DNA of 37,055 nucleotides from Planctomycetia bacterium. Its GTDB lineage: Bacteria; Planctomycetota; Planctomycetia; Gemmatales; Gemmataceae. The notes under the pieces were generated by a model that saw only the letters and a list, made by a program, of their open reading frames with translations, was not told the DNA's origin and made no database searches. Every line of letters starts with the position of its first letter. The first letter of the stretch is position 1. The stretch lies in NCBI GenBank assembly GCA_005772955.1, contig SXID01000082.1, forward strand, positions 1 to 37,055. The letters are read 5' to 3'. The position numbers and the translations under genes were made by a program. Shown here piece by piece: positions 31,834 through 37,055 of the stretch.

Positions 31834-34116
31834 ATGTCGTCGGCGCTGTTCGGCATTCTGCAACTGGACCGGGGCGACCCGTGGGGGTACGGGCAACTGC
31901 TCGGCCTCGCGCAAGCGTGGCTGCAAGACGCGGGTGGCTTCGCCGCCGTCGGGCTAGTCGCGTACCTCGTGTACGCGCTCTCTACCCCAACAGACAAGTC
32001 CGAGTCTGAGCGACTCCGCGTACCGGTGTCGAAGTGGATGCTGACCATGGGCGCCCTCGCCCTTGTGTGTTACGCACTGCTGGCCGCGCTGATGATCCTC
32101 AACAAGGGTGCGCTGCCCCCCGTCCCGCCCCCGCAACCGGGTGAGGCGATCAAGATCGTACCGCCCGTGTGGCGAACCCAGTTGCAGCCAATGATGCTCA
32201 TGATCGGCGGGTTCTTCGCGCTACTCGGGCTGTGCGAGCCAATCGCACGCGACATGTGGAAGATCCTGCGCCGGAATGTGTCGTTCAATTCGTCCGGCGT
32301 GCGGCGGTTTGGGCGCTCGCTCGACGCCTACACGAAGGAACTGCTCAACCGCAACCGCATCATTGCACTGGGCAGCGCGCTCGCGGTGTACGCGGTGATT
32401 GGCGTGGTTCTGTTTGTCGTCGGCGCGCCGCGACTCACCGCCATCTGGACGTGGCTCCTTGTGGTCGGGGTGGGGGTGTTCGCCGCGGCGCTGGCGCTGC
32501 TCATGCTGTTCGAGGCGGAAGGCCCGATCTGGGCCATCGCGAAGTTGAGTTTCAAGGAAGCGGTGCGGAGTCAATTGCTCTGGGTGTTCCTCATCATCCT
32601 GCTGCCGTTCTTGTTCCCGCTCCAGTGGTTCGTGCAGGTCAAACCGGCCGATGAGTTGCGCGCCACCACGGGGTTCCTCACGGGCGTGATGAGCGTGTTG
32701 GTGCTGTTCCCGGCGTGCCTGCTCGCGGCGTTCGGGATTCCCAACGACATCAAGAACCTGAACATCTTCACCGTGGTGTCGAAGCCGGTCGAGCGATTCG
32801 AGATCGTACTCGGCCGGTTCGTCGGATACCTCTCGCTGATGACGCTGGTGCTGCTCGGGCTTACGGGCGTAAGTGTCGTGCTCATCACCAACACGACGAT
32901 GTCGGAGAAGGCCCGTGAGGAGACATACAAGGCCCGCGTGCCGCACCGCGGAAAACTGGAATTCAAAAGCATGCGGGCCGAAGACCGACAGGAGAAGCGC
33001 GACTTCGACGGCACCAACGTGGGCCGCGAGTTTGACTACCGACGGTACATTGCCGGGCACGAGAAGTCGCCGCAGCGGGCCATCTGGAAGTTCGCGAGCG
33101 TACCCGCCGGACTGGAACGCGCTGAGGGCGACCGAGTGCCCGTCGAGTTCACCTTCGATGTGTTCCGCATGACCAAGGGCGAGCAGGACAAGGGCGTGAT
33201 GGTGAACTTCACGTTTGTCACGCACAACACACCGTTGCAGCAGCCGAGCCTTGCTCAGGGCGCCGAATGGCCGTGGGCGGACCCGACGAAGACCAAGAAG
33301 GAACAGTACCTCGCCCGCGCCGAGGAGTACCGGCAGAAGGGGTTCGCTATCGACAACGCTCGACCCGGCGACCCGGCGTGGGCGAAGGTGAACGAACTCG
33401 CCGAGGAGTTCGGTTTCTACGAGTACAAGGGCAAGTCGGTACTCGACTACACCGTCATGGGAATCGACGTACCTGCCGGGCTGTTCCGCAACGCGAACAC
33501 GGGTACCCCGGGCAAGGAAGAGAAGGAACAACCACTCCCGCGTCTGAGCATCTTCGTGAAGTGCGAGAGCGAGGGGCAGTTGCTAGGCATGGCCGAACCT
33601 GACCTGTACCTGCTCCAGAACGAGATGCCGTACGCACTCAACTTCTTCAAGGGGATGGTCGGGCTGTGGTGCCGGTTGTGTCTGGTGATCGGTGTCGCAG
33701 TCGCGGCCAGCACGTACCTGAGCGGGATACTTGCGTTCCTGCTCACGTGCGGCATCTACATCACCGGGTTCTTCACGGATCACCTCAACGACATCGCGTC
33801 AGGCGGGCAGAACGTCGGCGGTCCGTTCCGCAGCATGTCGCAGATCGTGAAGGCCGAGCAGCCCACTGCCCCCACCGGCGACACCGCTTACGCGCGGACC
33901 CTGTTGTTCGGTGACAAGATTGCGGCGTGGATATTCCGACGCGTCCAGAACGTGATCCCGGACGTGGACTCTTTCAGTTGGGGACACTTTGTCTCCGAGG
34001 GGTTCAACATCAACACCGAGTATCTGGTGGTGAACGTCCTGATCACTTTCGGCTACCTGATACCGTGGGCGATTCTCGCGTACTATCTGATGAAGTCCCG
34101 CGAGGTGGCCGCTTAA
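31834..34116 (+). CDS. ABC-2-type permease with large extracytoplasmic insert
   Basis: This 760-aa membrane protein has N-terminal spans (about 1-280), with an NLNIFTVVSKPVERFEIVLGRFVGY segment typical of ABC-2/NosY-like permeases. A polar insert of about 220 residues (about 355-600) is predicted outside the membrane, and three or four C-terminal spans follow. The size is about twice that of a usual ABC-2 permease. It follows the ATPase by 120 bp. The ATG at 31834 has GAAGGG 8 bases upstream; a TTG at 31819 would add only five residues. It is followed by a heptamer array and a third gene of the same direction, probably part of the same system. Confidence 0.9.
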   Translation: MSSALFGILQLDRGDPWGYGQLLGLAQAWLQDAGGFAAVGLVAYLVYALSTPTDKSESERLRVPVSKWMLTMGALALVCYALLAALMILNKGALPPVPPPQPGEAIKIVPPVWRTQLQPMMLMIGGFFALLGLCEPIARDMWKILRRNVSFNSSGVRRFGRSLDAYTKELLNRNRIIALGSALAVYAVIGVVLFVVGAPRLTAIWTWLLVVGVGVFAAALALLMLFEAEGPIWAIAKLSFKEAVRSQLLWVFLIILLPFLFPLQWFVQVKPADELRATTGFLTGVMSVLVLFPACLLAAFGIPNDIKNLNIFTVVSKPVERFEIVLGRFVGYLSLMTLVLLGLTGVSVVLITNTTMSEKAREETYKARVPHRGKLEFKSMRAEDRQEKRDFDGTNVGREFDYRRYIAGHEKSPQRAIWKFASVPAGLERAEGDRVPVEFTFDVFRMTKGEQDKGVMVNFTFVTHNTPLQQPSLAQGAEWPWADPTKTKKEQYLARAEEYRQKGFAIDNARPGDPAWAKVNELAEEFGFYEYKGKSVLDYTVMGIDVPAGLFRNANTGTPGKEEKEQPLPRLSIFVKCESEGQLLGMAEPDLYLLQNEMPYALNFFKGMVGLWCRLCLVIGVAVAASTYLSGILAFLLTCGIYITGFFTDHLNDIASGGQNVGGPFRSMSQIVKAEQPTAPTGDTAYARTLLFGDKIAAWIFRRVQNVIPDVDSFSWGHFVSEGFNINTEYLVVNVLITFGYLIPWAILAYYLMKSREVAA

Positions 34117-34204
34117 TTGGTGTTTGGTGTTTGGTGTTTGGTGTTTGGTGTTTGGTGTTTGGTGTTTGGTGTTTGGTGTTTGGTGTTTGGTGTTTGGTGT
34201 TTGG
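34117..34204. repeat. 12.6 perfect tandem copies of TTGGTGT
   Basis: The array starts at the base after the permease stop codon and has 12 identical 7-bp units plus TTGG. It is strand-biased (G/T on plus, A/C on minus) and has no stop in some frames, which makes spurious open frames on both strands. It ends 62 bases before the start of the 742-aa protein gene. Perfect identity across so many units suggests recent slippage-type expansion. Confidence 0.97.
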
Positions 34205-34266
34205 GCTGTGCGTCTTGAATGTGCTGTGCGGTTCTTCGGACGAAACACGAAACACAGAGGTAAGCC

Positions 34267-36495
34267 ATGAATCCCCTGCAACGAGCCGCGATCGTCCGCA
34301 AAGCGATTTACCTCGGCGCGATCCTCGTGCTGTTCACGGTCAGTATGTTCTGGCGCGGCGCGATTCCTGTCCCGCTTGGTTCCTCGACCGCGTCCGCGTC
34401 CACGCCATTCCGGTGGGCGGCGAGTCACACCATCAAGAGCCAGGCAGAGCGTCTGGAGGTGTGGGAACTCGACGAACGCGAGGGCGAGTCCGACATCACC
34501 GGCAGTGCGTTGCAACTCACGCTCACGGGAAGTCGCGGGATCGCGGTCACCGCGCTGTGGCTTTCTGCCATCGACAAACAGAAGCGGAACGACTTCCACG
34601 AGTTTGAACTCCGGGTGAAGGCCGTCACCAAACTCCAGCCAAACTTCATCACGCCATGGATCTTCCAGAGTTGGAACATCGCGTACAACGTGTCGGTCGA
34701 GATGCACGGTAGCGGCGACATGTACTTCTACATCGTCCGCGGCATCCAACTGCTCGCGGAAGGCGAACGCCGCAACAGTCGCTCGCCTGACATGCGATAC
34801 CAGATCGCGTTCTACTACCAGAACAAGTTCGGCGTGTCCGACCAGGTCGAGATTCTGCGGTGCCTGTACGACCTGAGTTGCATCCCACCGACCAAGCGTG
34901 ACCCGAAACAGTTCACCGACCCGGCAACGGGGAAGTTCAACGACAAGGCGTTCGAGGATTTTTGCACGCGGCACCCGCACCTCGTGCGACGGCTGCGCGG
35001 CGAGGACCAGCGGTACACGGACAAGCGTGCGAAGGAGAAATTACGCCGCGCAACGCCGCAGGAAGTGGTGGAGTTCCTCAATACCAACTGGGAAGTTCCG
35101 TCCCGCTATCGGATCAACTATCTGAAGGAACCGACCGACGACTTCGCCGAACCGGAGAACCAGTTCCCGGTACTCCCGAAACAGTTCAACGAGGGGCCGG
35201 AAGAAGCCGATCCAACGATCGCGACCCCGGACGACCGCGCGCCGAAGGTGGGGTACTTCACCGCCTTCAAGGCCTCCCGCGCCTGGTACAGTTACTCACT
35301 GCTCCTTCTCCCGCCGCCACTGAAAGACGCACAGGGACTGACGATCCCCGGCCCAACCCCGTCGGCTGGCACGTTCGGGCACGACCCAGCCAAGCACCGC
35401 GTCCCACGACTCCCGATGATGATCATCTTCCGCCAGGGCGCGCCGCGTGCGCAGAGTTATCAAGCGGAGATGGAGCAGAAAGAGGGCTGGTTCGACGACG
35501 AGGGTTGGCAGATCGACGACCCGCGAGACCAGCCATCGAAGTGGTGGTTCCCCGACGACCCGGACCGGCCGACGCGGGCACGGGGCGTGGTGGTGGGCAT
35601 GGGTCGTACGTGGTCACTGGAGGAGTGGCGTCGGGCCGCCGACATGTGGGACCGGCACGGCAAGGACTATGGTTTGTCGTTCCCGCAGGGGCGCAAGGAG
35701 ACACTGGAGAACCGGCGTGGCGACCCCAACTCAATCCCCGCGGACCCGACCCCGGAACAACTCGCCGACCCCGTGATCCGCGAACGGTATCTCGCGAAAA
35801 TCGGGTTGGAATTCTACGGCTCGAACCGGAGTGTCACGAACTTCGCTTACTTCGTCGCCGCGTCGCAGGCCGAGGCACAAGCCCGGACCGTGATCGCCCG
35901 CAAGACACTCTGGAAAGCAGATCAGGCGCGCAAGGTCGGGAAGCCAGACGAGGCCATCCGGTTCTACAAGGACGGTCTCGACCAGTGGAAGCAGGTACTC
36001 ATCGCCAACAAGGATTTCCACCGCCCGGAGCGGTCCGACCGCACGGAAGAAGAAACGTTCGAGTACGAATTCGCGTACATGCGACTTCTCGTGCAGGAGG
36101 ATTCGCGGGTCCGTGAGCGGGCCAACGAGATGTTCCTGGCGTGGCGCGGGTTGATCCCGTTCCGCAAGCCCGCGGTGCCCTTCCCGGCAGACGAATTCCG
36201 CAAGTGGCGCTGGATGATCCCATTCCTACCGCAATCGCGCGGGGCCGAAGTGCCCGCGCTGCCCGACCCACTCTGGACCCCCGCCAACCGCGAAGAGATC
36301 AAGTGGCAGGTGGTCGAGAACGTCGCCGACGCGGACTTCTCGTCGCCATTCGTCGGCTCGCTGGCACCCGACCGACTCGCGTGGGTAAACGAGGCGATGA
36401 AGGAGTCCGTGCGCGTGAGGCTGAACGTGCGAACGAAGCAGGCGGCCCCGCAAACAACGACAGCCGTACCGACGCCGTCGCCCACGAAGCCGTAA
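34267..36495 (+). CDS. 742-aa membrane-anchored protein of unknown function
   Basis: A single N-terminal membrane segment (AIYLGAILVLFTVSMFWRG, ~13-31) is followed by a long soluble domain. I do not recognise the family. Visible features are a Trp- and Tyr-rich segment (NFITPWIFQSWNIAYNVSVEMHGSGDMYFY) at ~125-155, a charged middle region with many Pro-Asp turns, a helical stretch resembling TPR-like repeats at ~540-600 (KADQARKVGKPDEAIRFYKDGLDQW), and a Thr/Pro-rich tail. Its position after the ABC exporter genes suggests an exported-face partner of that exporter. GAGG precedes the ATG by about 7 bases. Confidence 0.82.
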   Translation: MNPLQRAAIVRKAIYLGAILVLFTVSMFWRGAIPVPLGSSTASASTPFRWAASHTIKSQAERLEVWELDEREGESDITGSALQLTLTGSRGIAVTALWLSAIDKQKRNDFHEFELRVKAVTKLQPNFITPWIFQSWNIAYNVSVEMHGSGDMYFYIVRGIQLLAEGERRNSRSPDMRYQIAFYYQNKFGVSDQVEILRCLYDLSCIPPTKRDPKQFTDPATGKFNDKAFEDFCTRHPHLVRRLRGEDQRYTDKRAKEKLRRATPQEVVEFLNTNWEVPSRYRINYLKEPTDDFAEPENQFPVLPKQFNEGPEEADPTIATPDDRAPKVGYFTAFKASRAWYSYSLLLLPPPLKDAQGLTIPGPTPSAGTFGHDPAKHRVPRLPMMIIFRQGAPRAQSYQAEMEQKEGWFDDEGWQIDDPRDQPSKWWFPDDPDRPTRARGVVVGMGRTWSLEEWRRAADMWDRHGKDYGLSFPQGRKETLENRRGDPNSIPADPTPEQLADPVIRERYLAKIGLEFYGSNRSVTNFAYFVAASQAEAQARTVIARKTLWKADQARKVGKPDEAIRFYKDGLDQWKQVLIANKDFHRPERSDRTEEETFEYEFAYMRLLVQEDSRVRERANEMFLAWRGLIPFRKPAVPFPADEFRKWRWMIPFLPQSRGAEVPALPDPLWTPANREEIKWQVVENVADADFSSPFVGSLAPDRLAWVNEAMKESVRVRLNVRTKQAAPQTTTAVPTPSPTKP

Positions 36496-36514
36496 TCGCG
36501 ACTGGCCAGATCCG

Positions 36515-36595
36515 AGGCGATGGGGCGCGAGTCCCCCTGTTTGACGCGCGGCGTTCCGTGATCGCGTCAAACAGGGGGACTCACGCCCCTCGCCT
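36515..36595. repeat. 33-34-bp inverted repeat before PIG-L gene
   Basis: The left arm 36515-36548 and right arm 36563-36595 match as reverse complements with one single-base gap and one mismatch; the inner 20 bases from GAGTCCCC to GACGCG are perfect. It lies 19 bases past the stop of the 742-aa protein gene and ends 22 bases before the PIG-L ATG. It may terminate the exporter operon. Confidence 0.85.
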
Positions 36596-36617
36596 TTCAT
36601 CACAAGGAACCGTTCCC

Positions 36618-37055
36618 ATGAACCGCACCGCACTCGCCGTACTCGCACACCCCGACGACGCGGAGTTCCTCTGCGCTGGTACGCTGGTCCGGCTGAAGAA
36701 GCAACACGGCTGGACGATCCACGTCGCGACCATGACGCCCGGCGACTGCGGTTCCGCCGAACACATGCCCGACGAGATTGCACGCATCCGCCGCGCCGAA
36801 GGCAAGGCCGCGGCCGAAGCGATCGGTGCGACTTACACCTGTCTCGAAGAACGCGACCTACGCGTGATCTACAACGAAGTTGCCCTTGAGAAGGTAACGC
36901 GGCTCATCAACGCGGTCGCGGCGTCGGTGGTGTTCACGCACAGCCCGGACGACTACCACCTCGACCACGAGCAGACGAGCAAGCTCGTGCGTGCGGCGTC
37001 GTTCGCGGCGCCGATCCCGAACTTCCTGCACGGGCGGCACCTTCACCCGCCGCTC
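36618..37055 (+). CDS. PIG-L/LmbE-family deacetylase, N-terminal part (cut by window)
   Basis: The frame stays open to the edge (146 codons). The start MNRTALAVLAHPDDAEF carries the zinc-binding AHPDD motif (H11, D13, D14). A later HLDH segment (in DDYHLDHEQT) supplies the third metal ligand. PIG-L enzymes remove N-acetyl groups from GlcNAc-containing substrates, for example in GPI, mycothiol, bacillithiol and antibiotic biosynthesis. Which substrate applies here cannot be told. AAGGA lies 9-10 bases before the ATG. Confidence 0.94.
   Translation, partial: MNRTALAVLAHPDDAEFLCAGTLVRLKKQHGWTIHVATMTPGDCGSAEHMPDEIARIRRAEGKAAAEAIGATYTCLEERDLRVIYNEVALEKVTRLINAVAASVVFTHSPDDYHLDHEQTSKLVRAASFAAPIPNFLHGRHLHPPL

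Noticed and set aside
33799-34980. 393-aa minus-strand frame with a PNTKHQT repeat
   Set aside because: The apparent peptide repeat is only the 7-bp TTGGTGT array translated over 21 bases; the rest is antisense to the permease and the 742-aa protein gene.

Overview
This is a high-GC chromosomal window that fits a planctomycete of the Gemmataceae (Gemmata-like). The main reason is the dense set of planctomycete hallmark families at 1.7-11.4 kb: three DUF1501 proteins, two DUF1549/DUF1553 proteins, and a PSCyt1 haem-motif domain. Large membrane proteins with no obvious relatives elsewhere, and long palindromes in many spacers, add to this. I recognise no rRNA, tRNA, CRISPR array or transposase gene.

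Layout. (1) 1-1531: the end of a MoxR-type AAA+ ATPase and a DUF58 protein, separated by a 35-bp inverted repeat that ends just before the DUF58 start codon. (2) 1665-11353: DUF1501 alone, a polytopic membrane protein on the minus strand, then two DUF1549/DUF1553 + DUF1501 pairs. (3) 11428-26920: fourteen genes in a row on the minus strand that form a surface-polysaccharide locus. In transcription order they encode a 1093-aa multi-pass membrane protein, an ALG5/DPM-like GT2, a methyltransferase, a UDP-hexose-epimerase-like SDR, a UDP-glucose-dehydrogenase-like protein without its catalytic cysteine, a classical SDR, a Gfo/Idh oxidoreductase, HddA, HddC, GmhA, GmhB, a transaldolase, a GDP-fucose-synthase-like enzyme and a second GT2. 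(4) 27249-30412: a lipoprotein, an MCE/MlaD-domain protein and a second lipoprotein on the opposite strand. (5) 30733-36495: an ABC-2 exporter (ATPase, permease) and a 742-aa membrane-anchored protein of unknown function. (6) 36618 to the edge: a PIG-L/LmbE deacetylase, cut by the window.

How region 3 works. HddA, HddC, GmhA and GmhB are the four steps from sedoheptulose 7-phosphate to GDP-D-glycero-alpha-D-manno-heptose. The adjacent transaldolase has transaldolase-type residues rather than fructose-6-phosphate-aldolase residues, so it could make sedoheptulose 7-phosphate on the spot. The remaining oxidoreductases, epimerase and methyltransferase would tailor this or another nucleotide sugar, and the glycosyltransferases would assemble the glycan. 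The most unusual points are the cysteine-less dehydrogenase, the transaldolase inside a heptose cassette, and a striking excess of proteins ending in Ala-Ala in this locus.

Non-coding structure. Many spacers carry a long inverted repeat, several of them sitting exactly on stop codons. Three spacers carry 7-bp tandem arrays or close derivatives. Several palindromes share cores (GCCGC-N-GCGGC; CACGCTCCG-Y-GTG), which suggests a few dispersed families and not only terminators that arose independently.
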